64,000 nt of DNA, taken from the NCBI RefSeq assembly GCF_022376835.1, contig NZ_CP084606.1:372001-436000 (forward strand). Direction: 5' to 3'. Position numbers and translations under genes: made by a program. Shown here in pieces: positions 45,215 to 54,023 of this stretch. Position 1 is the stretch's first letter; every line of letters starts with the position of its first letter. Source of the DNA: Brucepastera parasyntrophica (GTDB lineage Bacteria; Spirochaetota; Spirochaetia; Treponematales; Treponemataceae). The notes beneath the pieces were generated by a model. It had not been told where the DNA came from. It made no database searches and saw nothing but the letters and a program-made list of their open reading frames with translations.

Positions 45215-48200
45215 TATTTTGGATTTGCCTGCCTTCCGGGAACAAGAGCCCGGATCGATTCATCATACATTGCATAGGCATGAATTGCGGGAAAGAAATA
45301 CGTTCCTCCGTATGCCTGATTTACCCGGAATGTAATTGTTTTGCTTTCACCCCTGTTCAGATCAAAATAAGTCATGATTCTGTCGTCACGCAGGTCCTGA
45401 TATTTAAAACCGGAATTTGCGTTTGATTTTCCGGAATCCTCAGTAAGCCTGGTGTTGATCAATTCCCAGGACGCAGGGAACACATGAACAACCGCTACTT
45501 CCTGCACAGGTGATGTCGTAATATTACCGACAGTCACACTGACTTCCATATCTTCACCGAGCGGCAGATCCGAAGGATTTATTAAATCTCCATCCATATC
45601 GCGGTACTGGACGCTGAGTGTAAGACCTTCGCGCAATGCAGGTTCCGAGCCTTCGGCGGGAAGTCCCGCTGCAATTATCCTGGCGTATGCGGGCACGGCC
45701 GACTTATTTGAAATATTGAGCTGGGCGGTATTGCCGCTGATATTTCCGAGTTCTACACGTATGACAGGCGAGTTGAACGAAACAGTCCGGGCATTTCCCT
45801 GAATGCTGCAGTCCACTGTAATCTGCCTGGAATCGCCGGAGCCCTGAACAAAAGGAATAACGGATATCAGTCCGTATGCGGTTTCCTGTGTGGAAAGCCA
45901 TTTCTCGGAAGAAAGTGTCGCAATTACATCTTCAAGCAGATTCTTTGATTTGCCTTCTTCACCCATGATTCCCAGCGTTTCCAGAATCATTGCCTTGTCA
46001 CGGAAAGTAGATCCGAAGGTTCCCGAGAGTTCCTTGTAATCGGAAACCGTCAGCGTTAAATTCCGGATCATTGAACGGGCGGCGTCACGCTGTCCTGCGT
46101 ACCAGTAGGCCGCCGCAAGGCGCCAGGCGGCAGCATTGGGAAGGTCGCCCCGTTCACGCAGCCGGTTCATTGAACCAATGTCGGCGCTTCCGCCAAGCGC
46201 AAGGGTATACAAACGGTACGCCTGATTCAGTATTGACTGTGAATCGCTGCCTGACCAGGAAGCGGCCCTGTTTTTCTGGAATTCGGTCCATTTATTAAGC
46301 AGAGTTTCCGGAACAGTGTATCCGGCCTGCTGTGCGCAAATCAGGAAATGACCGGCATAACTTGTACCCCATTCATTCGGATCAGCATTTCCGGGCCAGT
46401 ATGAAAGTCCTCCGCTGTATGTCTGGAATGTCGCTATCCGCTGAATACCGGCCGCAATATTTGTTCTGGTTTTGCTTATCTCATCATCAGTAAGCGTCAG
46501 AACCTTATCAAGGAAGAGCTGCGGGAAAACGGAACTGGTGGTCTGCTCAATACAGCCGTGAGGATAACTGATAAGGAAGCCAAGGCGTTTTTCAAGGCCG
46601 AGCGGAGGAATTCGGGACAGTTCAAGGACGGCCGTGTTTGTACCTGGTAATCCCGGCAAGGCAATGCTTTCATTCCATGTACTGCCCGAAGATAACAGCT
46701 TGGTAACAACGGTGGTTATGGGGGTCACAGTGGAACGGACATCAAGTTCAATATCACTTACCGCATCCTTTAAGTCCTTCGAAGTTGCAGTTATTCTGAT
46801 CCGCGCCCGGCCCGGAATATCAGCCGCTTTTACGCGGAATTCCACGATTTTGTCTCCCGGCTTGTCAAATCGGACAGCAGCAAAATTCGCGCTTCCTGGG
46901 ACCTGGGCAATACTTCCGTCCAGTGCAATTGAAACCCTGACAACACGAGCGCCTTCCGCATATGAAAAAACCGAAACCGGAATAACCACTTCATCGTTCG
47001 GGGAAAGCGTCCGGGGTACAGTTCCCAGTATCATCAGATCGCTTTTTACTGTTACCGACTGTTCCGCGACCCCGTAAGCCGCTTTTTTCGGAGCGGCTGT
47101 ACTATTCTGCTTTTGCACGGAAGAATCAGCTGCCACAACCATAATCCGGACAGCGCCGACGTATTGAGGCATATCAAATTCTTCAGTCCGTGATTCGCCT
47201 GCCCGCAGTTCATAGGGGCCAAAATATTCAACAACCGGTTTAAATCTGTCGGTCTTCTTTACGGTCGAATCCATATCATCATCACCGCCGCCGATTGCCA
47301 GAAGGGTTTCCAGTTTTCCTGAATACGCTCCCATAACGGAGGAATACATATCCCATGATTTGAGGAAAGAAGCCTCTCTTCTGTAAAAAGTATTCCAGGG
47401 GTTCGGCATCGAATATCTTGTCAGTCCGAGAAGGCCCTCGTCGACAACAACAGCTGTGTATGTCATGGGTTTGCCATTTGCTTCTTTTACAGTGAAAGAA
47501 GACTTTGTCATCGGCTCCCAGTTTTTCGGAGCTATAATCTGCGGATTAAGTTTTGTTTCGGGAGCGACAACCGAAACAGGAATAATGCCATACAGCCGGA
47601 TCGGAAGATCATTCATTGTCTGCAGATGCTGCTGCAGAAGGGTTATATGGACATAAACATTCGGGGCCATTGAAAAATCGGCGGGGAATTCATATTTCGT
47701 GGTCCCGTCAGTACAGGTTACCCATTCCTGTCTGATGATTTCTCCGCCCTTTTCAATTACCGCAAGCGCGCGCGCGTCCTTGTTCGACGGGAAACTTACG
47801 GAAACTTTTTCCCCCGTTGTATATGATTGTTTTTCGGTAGTCATATTCAGCATAAAGGCGGCGCCCTGCTGGCCTTCCTGTGCCCTGCCCGCCCAGCCAG
47901 GCCAGTCAATGTAGGCAATATTCGCGGCGGCATGCCCGCCCCTTGTGTCACGCACAATAATCAGATACCGTCCCCATGAAGGATAGTTTACACGGAAATT
48001 CCATGATCCTCCGCCATTGGATACGGTAACTGTTTCCTTCATTACAGGAGTCCGGGAAAGGGCGTTTGTAAAATCGGCGGATTCATTTCCACCCTTTTCC
48101 CACCACCAGCGCCAGTTCATCTGATAGACAGCGCATTCCACTTGGACATTTCCTTTAACGGGAACTCCGTCAGGATCAAGTATGACGATTTCTGCCTTAT

Positions 48201-50775
48201 GATCGGTGTCGGTCAAGAGCATATTTCTCGCGGCGTCACCCTTCGGCAGTTTAATACCGACATAACGTGTGTAAGGCGAAAAATCCATTGAAACCTGTTC
48301 GGAGGAGAAAACGCCTGAGGGTTCAAAAACCCGGGTGAGAAAACGCGCGTATAATTTACCGGGAACGGAAGTACCCGGAGAAAGCTGCACCGGGAATTTT
48401 GCCTTTCCCTTTTCATCAAGATTTCCGTTAAAAATCACATGCCGTTCCGATGATACCGACCGCGAAGGATCCCTGAACGTATAGTCGGTATAGGACGGGA
48501 AGGATGTTTCCCTGTCCGCAAATATAATAGAGATGTCGGCTTTGAGAGAGGGGGCCGGCGCACCATGCAGCCAGGTTACATCAAGCGTCATATCGGTACG
48601 GGAGGAATCAAGATATTTTTTCCCGCCGGAATCCAGGACCATTTTCAGACGGTTCGGCATTACGGTTTCTATTTTCAGGTTTTTTGTAAAAACATTGCCG
48701 CCCACACGGACACGGGCAATCCAGTCGCCGGTTGGAGCGGAATCTTTTGTTGTTACGGGAATCGGATAGAATCCGTTAACCGAAGAAGTAAAAGTTCTGT
48801 TCTCGATTATCCTTCCCTGAGGATCTTCGAGTTCAAACAAAACAGGATGATCAGGAGGAAGCGTATTCCGGGTGTCGGCCAGAAGGAAGGTCAGGTATAT
48901 GGTATCACCGGGACGCCACACCCCCCGGTCGCCGTATATTACGCCCTTCACTCCGTCGCTTGCCTTGTCGCCGGATATATCGAAATGGCTGGTTGCCAGC
49001 GTGAGCGAATCGTTCATACGCAGGAACGCGTGGTTTTTTCCGTCGCCGGCAAAAATAAACGCCGGATTTGCGGAAGATTTTATTGACGCGATTCCGTCTT
49101 TATCGGTTTTTAAACTCTCTATCAGCCTGCCCTGAAAAGCAAAGAGTTCAACATCAGCATTCGCTGCCGGCATTGCGGTGCGAAGATTTGTTACGGCAAC
49201 AAGCAAATCTCCCGAAACGGAACGTTTTGCAAGCATTCCAAGATCCGAAACAAGAACATTTTTTCCTATCGTTATATCATGATCGGAATAGGACATGTAA
49301 AAAGCCGGATGACAGGGATCAAACCGGTACCGGTACCAGTTATAATCGTACCGCGAATTACTGTAATAATCCCAGTAACTTGATTCACTGTTTGAGTTAT
49401 TCGCCGGATACGGCGGAAGCGTATCTCCGGGGAATTCGAGATCGGAAAAGCCGGAATGCCCGACAGTACATTCATACTGCACATGTTTCTTTCTGAAGGT
49501 AACGCGTATTCTGAACATACTGTCCGGGTGTTTTTGCGAAAGCTCCGATAAATCAAGCCCCTGGCGTATCCACTGGTTTTTTTTCGAGGCTGACCACGGC
49601 AGATCAAAGCTTTTTACCCACACCGGCTCGCCGACACGGTATAACTCCTTGGTTCCTGCTATATCATTAACCTGCAGAAACTGAATGATATTTTTATCAT
49701 ATATTTCAAAGGCTTCGACAATTACTCCGGAAAGATTTCTCGTCTCCAGAACCATTGTAGCACCCTGGGTTCCCGGAAGAATATTCCCTGACCCGGTAAA
49801 GCGGACTTCCGGCAGTTCCCATTTTTGCGGAACAGAATACTGCACGGGCTGGTACAGTGTTTCACCGTATTTATCCGATAAATCCTGAATGGATAATACC
49901 GAACCCGGCGGAATGGAATCGGTCCCGTAAATACGCGCGATATTGTCCTCTATCGAATATCTGATATTCGTATTTCCGGATAATGAAACAAACCCTCTTA
50001 AATCCTGATCTTTGCGAAGCGGTGATGAAAAAGTTACGAGAAGCGTATTATTATCTTCCGGATAAATTTCAAGCACCTCAAAGCGTTTTAATTCAGGAAT
50101 CTGAATGGAAACTTCGCCCTTCTCCTGTGAGTCAATTGCGCGAGCATCCCATTTTACCGCGACAGTCTGTATTGAGTTTTTACGCATAACAGGACTAAAA
50201 GTAAAACGGTGTGTTGTTCCTTCATGGATCCATTCAGGCGATCCCAGCTCCCTCGAGTTAATGACTTTCTCAACTTTTGAGGGATTTACCCCGGAATCAG
50301 TAAAAACAGTCCCGGCAATCCGGACTCCATCAGGATTATCTATTTTTACCGGGTCAAACCGCACCTCAAAAGGGGCAGATGCAGTTGCAAATCCGAATGA
50401 AAAAGGCACCGCATCAGAATTTGAAAAAGAAGCGGGTGTAATTACAGCTTCATAACGGGTTTTTGGCTTGAATGCCTTGGCCGGTGTAAAAACAAGCGTA
50501 TAGTCATTTTCCCAGGAAAGGGTTCCCGGGACCTGCGGGTTCAGCCGGAACGCGGACTGTGATACAGGTGTTGTCTTATCATGCGGCTTTGTAAAAACGA
50601 CCCTGATAGGCTCATATTGAGAAACAATACCGCCCGTATATGCCGCAACGACTTTCGGGTCAGGCCTCATGGCTGTGCTATTATTGCCGCAGGATAAAAA
50701 AAGTCCCGCCAGCAAGGCCGTAATCAATACCGCACATGAAAATCCCAAAAATCTGTCTTTGTAAATTACCTGCAT
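45214..50775 (-). CDS. Bacterial alpha-2-macroglobulin lipoprotein with thioester motif
   Basis: A 1853-aa lipoprotein. The signal peptide ends at LLAGLFLSC (Cys about residue 29). MG1-like and bacterial BIG-type domains fill the N-terminal half. The MG domains and the conserved GYIVPVSVVAP-like region lie in the centre (here YGIIPVSVVAPETKL). The thioester motif CIEQ occurs in YPHGCIEQTTSSVFPQ, followed by the alpha-helical TED domain. Proteins of this type trap proteases in the periplasm and are thought to act as a guard when the wall is damaged, with PBP1C repairing it. The genes overlap by one base, so they are co-translated. The family call is secure. Confidence 0.92.
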   Translation of the reverse strand: MQVIYKDRFLGFSCAVLITALLAGLFLSCGNNSTAMRPDPKVVAAYTGGIVSQYEPIRVVFTKPHDKTTPVSQSAFRLNPQVPGTLSWENDYTLVFTPAKAFKPKTRYEAVITPASFSNSDAVPFSFGFATASAPFEVRFDPVKIDNPDGVRIAGTVFTDSGVNPSKVEKVINSRELGSPEWIHEGTTHRFTFSPVMRKNSIQTVAVKWDARAIDSQEKGEVSIQIPELKRFEVLEIYPEDNNTLLVTFSSPLRKDQDLRGFVSLSGNTNIRYSIEDNIARIYGTDSIPPGSVLSIQDLSDKYGETLYQPVQYSVPQKWELPEVRFTGSGNILPGTQGATMVLETRNLSGVIVEAFEIYDKNIIQFLQVNDIAGTKELYRVGEPVWVKSFDLPWSASKKNQWIRQGLDLSELSQKHPDSMFRIRVTFRKKHVQYECTVGHSGFSDLEFPGDTLPPYPANNSNSESSYWDYYSNSRYDYNWYRYRFDPCHPAFYMSYSDHDITIGKNVLVSDLGMLAKRSVSGDLLVAVTNLRTAMPAANADVELFAFQGRLIESLKTDKDGIASIKSSANPAFIFAGDGKNHAFLRMNDSLTLATSHFDISGDKASDGVKGVIYGDRGVWRPGDTIYLTFLLADTRNTLPPDHPVLFELEDPQGRIIENRTFTSSVNGFYPIPVTTKDSAPTGDWIARVRVGGNVFTKNLKIETVMPNRLKMVLDSGGKKYLDSSRTDMTLDVTWLHGAPAPSLKADISIIFADRETSFPSYTDYTFRDPSRSVSSERHVIFNGNLDEKGKAKFPVQLSPGTSVPGKLYARFLTRVFEPSGVFSSEQVSMDFSPYTRYVGIKLPKGDAARNMLLTDTDHKAEIVILDPDGVPVKGNVQVECAVYQMNWRWWWEKGGNESADFTNALSRTPVMKETVTVSNGGGSWNFRVNYPSWGRYLIIVRDTRGGHAAANIAYIDWPGWAGRAQEGQQGAAFMLNMTTEKQSYTTGEKVSVSFPSNKDARALAVIEKGGEIIRQEWVTCTDGTTKYEFPADFSMAPNVYVHITLLQQHLQTMNDLPIRLYGIIPVSVVAPETKLNPQIIAPKNWEPMTKSSFTVKEANGKPMTYTAVVVDEGLLGLTRYSMPNPWNTFYRREASFLKSWDMYSSVMGAYSGKLETLLAIGGGDDDMDSTVKKTDRFKPVVEYFGPYELRAGESRTEEFDMPQYVGAVRIMVVAADSSVQKQNSTAAPKKAAYGVAEQSVTVKSDLMILGTVPRTLSPNDEVVIPVSVFSYAEGARVVRVSIALDGSIAQVPGSANFAAVRFDKPGDKIVEFRVKAADIPGRARIRITATSKDLKDAVSDIELDVRSTVTPITTVVTKLLSSGSTWNESIALPGLPGTNTAVLELSRIPPLGLEKRLGFLISYPHGCIEQTTSSVFPQLFLDKVLTLTDDEISKTRTNIAAGIQRIATFQTYSGGLSYWPGNADPNEWGTSYAGHFLICAQQAGYTVPETLLNKWTEFQKNRAASWSGSDSQSILNQAYRLYTLALGGSADIGSMNRLRERGDLPNAAAWRLAAAYWYAGQRDAARSMIRNLTLTVSDYKELSGTFGSTFRDKAMILETLGIMGEEGKSKNLLEDVIATLSSEKWLSTQETAYGLISVIPFVQGSGDSRQITVDCSIQGNARTVSFNSPVIRVELGNISGNTAQLNISNKSAVPAYARIIAAGLPAEGSEPALREGLTLSVQYRDMDGDLINPSDLPLGEDMEVSVTVGNITTSPVQEVAVVHVFPASWELINTRLTEDSGKSNANSGFKYQDLRDDRIMTYFDLNRGESKTITFRVNQAYGGTYFFPAIHAYAMYDESIRALVPGRQANPK

Positions 50776-51030
50776 AACTACACATCCTTTATTGTTTGTG
50801 ATTTATAGAAATAGACAACCGATTTTCTGTAGAAAAAGAAAAAAACATATACTTCCGCCCTGGAATCCCCTGTAATTATTTTACCCTACTCTTGTATATT
50901 CTTCAACAAAGAACTGCGTTTTTTACTCTGTTTATGCGAATTCTGATTTTAAAAAACAGGTTTCGAAAATATAAGGAGGAATAACAGGCCGGGCCTGCGG
51001 GCCTTTGAAACCGGCGAACAAGTGTTTATG

Positions 51031-51058
51031 TTGACAAATATAAAACGGGCTGTAAAAT
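51031..51058 (+). promoter_or_regulatory. neuB-like gene promoter, leaderless arrangement
   Basis: Perfect TTGACA (51031-51036), 16-nt spacer, TAAAAT (51053-51058), then 6 nt to the ATG at 51065. No ribosome-binding site lies between. An AAGGAGGAATAA further upstream (about 50972) is not followed by a convincing gene. Confidence 0.6.
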
Positions 51059-51064
51059 GGAAAT

Positions 51065-52207
51065 ATGAATTACGGAACAGTTACAATTGAGGGAAAAAAA
51101 TTTTCAGCTGAAAATAATGTCCTGATAGTAGCGGAAATCGGAACTTCACACAGGGGGAGCCTGGAACGCGCAAAAGAACTGATAGACGCGGCCTGCGATT
51201 CCGGAGCCGACTGCGCAAAGTTTCAGATCGTATACGCCGATGAAATTCTCCATCCTGAAACAGGAACAGTCAGTCTTCCCGGCGGCGAGGTACCGCTGTA
51301 TGACCGTTTCAGGGAAATGGAAGTGCCACTTTCCTTTTATCAGGAACTGAAGAGTTACTGCGAAGGCAAAAAGCTCATTTTTTTATGCTCTCCTTTCGGG
51401 CTCCGCAGCGCAAGGGAACTCCGGTCGCTGTCGCCTTCCTGTATTAAAATAGCCTCGCCTGAACTGAACCATTTTCCGCTGCTGAGGGAAACAGCGGGTT
51501 ACGGGCTGCCCCTTATCCTTTCGACAGGAGTGTCCCGGCTTTCCGACATTGAACGCGCACTGGAAGAAACGGAAGCGGCGAATGAAAAAGTTCTCCTTCA
51601 TTGTGTGACCAGCTATCCGGCTCCCGAGGAAGATTATAACCTGAATATTATTCAAAACCTGTCGGCAATATTCGGAATTCCCGTGGGAGTCAGTGATCAT
51701 TCTCTGGACCCTGTGCTGATTCCCGTACTGTCTGCTGCCTGCGGGGCATGTATTATCGAGAAACACATCTGCCTTTCAAGAAGCGATCCCGGGCTTGATG
51801 ATCCGGTAGCGCTTCCGTCCGAGCTCTTTGAAAAAATGACGCTGGCGGTTAGAGATACTCAGGGTAAAGACAGAGAATCCGTTCTGGAAGTGCTCGCGGG
51901 CAGGTATGGCAGGGAAAAAATAATTTCTATTCTTGGCTCCGGTCAAAAAAAACTTGCGGCTTCCGAAAGACAAAATTACGGCAGAACCAACCGTTCTATT
52001 CACGCTGTCAGAAATCTGAATGAAAATTCGGTCATTCAGAAAGAAGACGTAGCTCTGCTTCGGACCGAAAAAAAACTTAATCCCGGATTGTCGCCGGAAT
52101 TTCTGAATACAGTCATTGGGGCTCATCTTTCCAGAACTGTTCCAGACGGCGCAGGTATAGAATGGGCAGATATTATCTGTACACACGAGCCTCCCCTGCA
52201 GAGCTGA
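51065..52207 (+). CDS. NeuB-family nonulosonate synthase with SAF domain
   Basis: A 380-aa enzyme. The NeuB barrel starts VLIVAEIGTSHRGSLERAKEL and includes DCAKFQIVYADEI, FLCSPFGLRSARELRSL, KIASPELNHFPLL, LSTGVSRLSDIERAL and the metal-binding SDHSLD and EKHICL. The last 70 residues form an antifreeze/SAF domain (GRTNRSIHAVRNLNENSVI). The family condenses phosphoenolpyruvate with an amino sugar to make sialic, legionaminic or pseudaminic acid. Some relatives (SpsE) act in spore coat glycans, not relevant here. No neuA or neuC lies adjacent. With the dehydratase/aminotransferase at 17.8-20.5 kb it may belong to a nonulosonate route, which is an inference. Confidence 0.82.
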   Translation: MNYGTVTIEGKKFSAENNVLIVAEIGTSHRGSLERAKELIDAACDSGADCAKFQIVYADEILHPETGTVSLPGGEVPLYDRFREMEVPLSFYQELKSYCEGKKLIFLCSPFGLRSARELRSLSPSCIKIASPELNHFPLLRETAGYGLPLILSTGVSRLSDIERALEETEAANEKVLLHCVTSYPAPEEDYNLNIIQNLSAIFGIPVGVSDHSLDPVLIPVLSAACGACIIEKHICLSRSDPGLDDPVALPSELFEKMTLAVRDTQGKDRESVLEVLAGRYGREKIISILGSGQKKLAASERQNYGRTNRSIHAVRNLNENSVIQKEDVALLRTEKKLNPGLSPEFLNTVIGAHLSRTVPDGAGIEWADIICTHEPPLQS

Positions 52208-52362
52208 AAAGATTCAATCCTGATACTGAAAAAGCAGGAATCAAAATTCCGGTCAATGCATACGATACCCCATCGTATCTGCTATCGTATCGCGACAGGA
52301 TTGCGACTGCTCCGGAAGGGCCTTTCGAATTCTCAACGCAGCGGTATACCCCTTTAATGTAA

Positions 52363-52406
52363 GTTTCCGGTATAAAGGAATTAACTAATTCATTTATACC
52401 GGAAAC
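52363..52406. repeat. 14-bp inverted repeat with loop containing TTAACTAATTC (copy 1)
   Basis: Arms 52363-52376 and 52393-52406 (GTTTCCGGTATAAA and its complement). The 16-nt loop is itself near-palindromic (GAATTAACTAATTC). The surrounding 52208-52491 gap otherwise holds ATCGTATC-like repeats and no gene I can support. Confidence 0.75.
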
Positions 52407-52452
52407 ACTTATAATCGGAATTGTCAGATAATCCGGATTATTTGACTATACA

Positions 52453-52481
52453 TTGCATAATTTTTCATACTCGGATACTAT
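52453..52481 (+). promoter_or_regulatory. hisS promoter with very short leader
   Basis: TTGCAT (52453-52458), 17-nt spacer, TACTAT (52476-52481), then 10 nt to the ATG at 52492. The leader would be about 4 nt and lacks a ribosome-binding site. Confidence 0.5.
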
Positions 52482-52491
52482 ACTTTTTATT

Positions 52492-53798
52492 ATGGCACAG
52501 ATTATTGAACCCAAACATCTGAAAGGATTCCGGGATGTATTGCCTCCGGAAGAAATCGCGCGGGCTTTACTCATTGAAAAACTGACGGCTGTATTCCGTT
52601 CATTCGGTTTTGTTCCGATTGATACGCCGGCCCTTGAATATGCGGAAGTACTCTTGCGGAAAAGCGAGGGCGAGACGGAAAAACAAATATACAGGTTTGA
52701 AGATAACGGCGGCAGGGATATAGCGCTCCGTTTTGATCTGACCGTTCCCTTTGCGCGTTTCATTGCCGAACACAAGGATTCGCTGTATTTTCCTTTCAAA
52801 CGCTATCATATCGCCAAAGTCTGGCGGGGTGAAAAGCCTCAGTCAGGCAGGTACCGGGAATTTGTCCAGTGCGACTTTGATATAATAGGATCCGATTCAG
52901 CCGCATCAGATTTTGAAATACTTAATCTTATGAAGGTATCGCTTAATGCGATCGGGATTACCGACATAACAATAAAAATTTCACACCGGGGTATTTTAAA
53001 CCGTTTTCTCACAAACCGGGGACTTTCAGGAAAAAGCGAAGATATTCTGCGTACTGTTGATAAGCTTGCAAAAATTACGCCGCAGGAAATGGTCGCCCAA
53101 TTATCTGAAATCGCGGGAGAAAAAATGCGGAAGATATCCTTTCCTTCATAAAAGGCTCCGGAAATAAACCGGAGGATTTTAAAAAAACACTCACACTGAT
53201 GGAAACCATGGCGGGCGGTCCGGCGGAAGATACACAGCGGCTCAGGGAAATCCATACATATATTACAGCAATGGAAATTTCGCCGTCATTTGTTCTTGAT
53301 CCCTCAATTACCCGCGGTCTTGATTATTATACCGGCATAGTATATGAAACATTTCTGAACGGGCTTCCCGAAATCGGGTCCATCTGTTCCGGCGGGCGAT
53401 ATGATAACCTTGCCGGGCTGTATATGAAAGAAAGAATTCCCGGAGTCGGGTCTTCAATAGGTCTGGACCGCTTGCTTGCCGGACTTGATCAACTGGGAAT
53501 AACCCACAAACAGGCAAGCTTTACCAGGGCCGTTGTTTTTTGCCTGAACTCCGAACATATGCCCCAGTACCAGAAAATCGCCGGCTTTTTCCGCGACAGA
53601 GAAATAGCCTGCGAAGTATACCCTGACGCAAAAAAAATGTCCCAGCAGTATGCCTGGGCGGAAAAAAAGACAATTCCGTGGGGAATTCTGAAAGAAGACA
53701 TAATGGAAAATACAATTACACTAAAGAATCTTCTTACACGGGAAACTCTTATAGGCATTACACCTGAGGAAGCGGCGGAGAAAATTACAGGCAATTAA
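52492..53798 (+). CDS. hisS: Histidyl-tRNA synthetase, frameshifted
   Basis: A class II synthetase of about 435 aa split in two frames. The N-terminal piece has KGFRDVLPPEE, motif 1, ALRFDLTVPFARF and motif 2 SGRYREFVQCDFDIIG. The C-terminal piece has the histidine-binding RGLDYYTGIVYE, GGRYDNLAG, motif 3 GVGSSIGLDRL and an anticodon-binding domain. The frames meet at 53120-53125, where an A run of six should be seven, restoring EKNAEDILSFIKGSGN. HisS is essential and no other copy is in view, so the split is almost surely a sequence error. The start MAQIIEPKH at 52492 fits the family and sits 10 nt after a -10 box. Confidence 0.88.
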
Positions 53799-53832
53799 TC
53801 CTGCATTATTTGCCTGTTTCCTGTTCTAAGTA

Positions 53833-53872
53833 TTTCTGATGAAAACAGTTAACTAATTCTTTTCATCAGAAA
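53833..53872. repeat. 13-bp inverted repeat with loop containing TTAACTAATTC (copy 2)
   Basis: Arms 53833-53845 and 53860-53872 (TTTCTGATGAAAA and its complement), loop CAGTTAACTAATTC. The stem differs from copy 1 but the loop shares 11 bases. It lies after hisS and before the histidine kinase, with no T run. Confidence 0.75.
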
Positions 53873-53927
53873 CTTACATTAAAGGAGTATAACTGAAATA
53901 TTTCGGTTATATGGAGGTGATTTCAAA

Positions 53928-53990
53928 ATGTCAGATTTTGAAATTGACTCAATGAACTTGCATTTTATTCCTATCACTTGTTATATTTAA
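53928..53990 (+). CDS. Candidate 20-aa micro-ORF with strong ribosome-binding site
   Basis: ATG at 53928, stop at 53988-53990, coding for a 20-residue peptide beginning MSDFEIDSMN and ending with a hydrophobic tail containing one Cys. GGAGGTGA, a near-complete complement of the 16S 3' end, lies 7 nt before the ATG and is the best such site in the window. A 10-bp hairpin (53889-53910) stands just before it. It lies 33 nt before a histidine kinase gene. It could be a leader or signal peptide, or chance; an overlapping 14-codon frame from 53911 is an alternative. Confidence 0.3.
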   Translation: MSDFEIDSMNLHFIPITCYI

Positions 53991-54023
53991 AGAAATCCGG
54001 CTTTAAATAATAAAGAGGCTGCA

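Noticed and set aside
45215-45281. Longer N-terminus for PBP1C from 45281
   Set aside because: It runs out of frame through the macroglobulin end and lacks a membrane anchor; the GTG at 45214 plus one missing base gives the usual anchor.
45214-50775. Many plus-strand open frames antisense to the macroglobulin gene
   Set aside because: They have no ribosome-binding sites or family features and sit opposite a long, motif-complete gene.
52162-52362. A 66-codon frame overlapping the 3' end of the neuB-like gene
   Set aside because: The first 15 codons are a shadow of neuB, there is no ribosome-binding site, and the rest resembles no family I know.
52363-53872. Reading the paired hairpins as integron attC sites
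   Set aside because: The conserved part lies in the loop, not in terminal core sites, and no integrase or cassette array is present.
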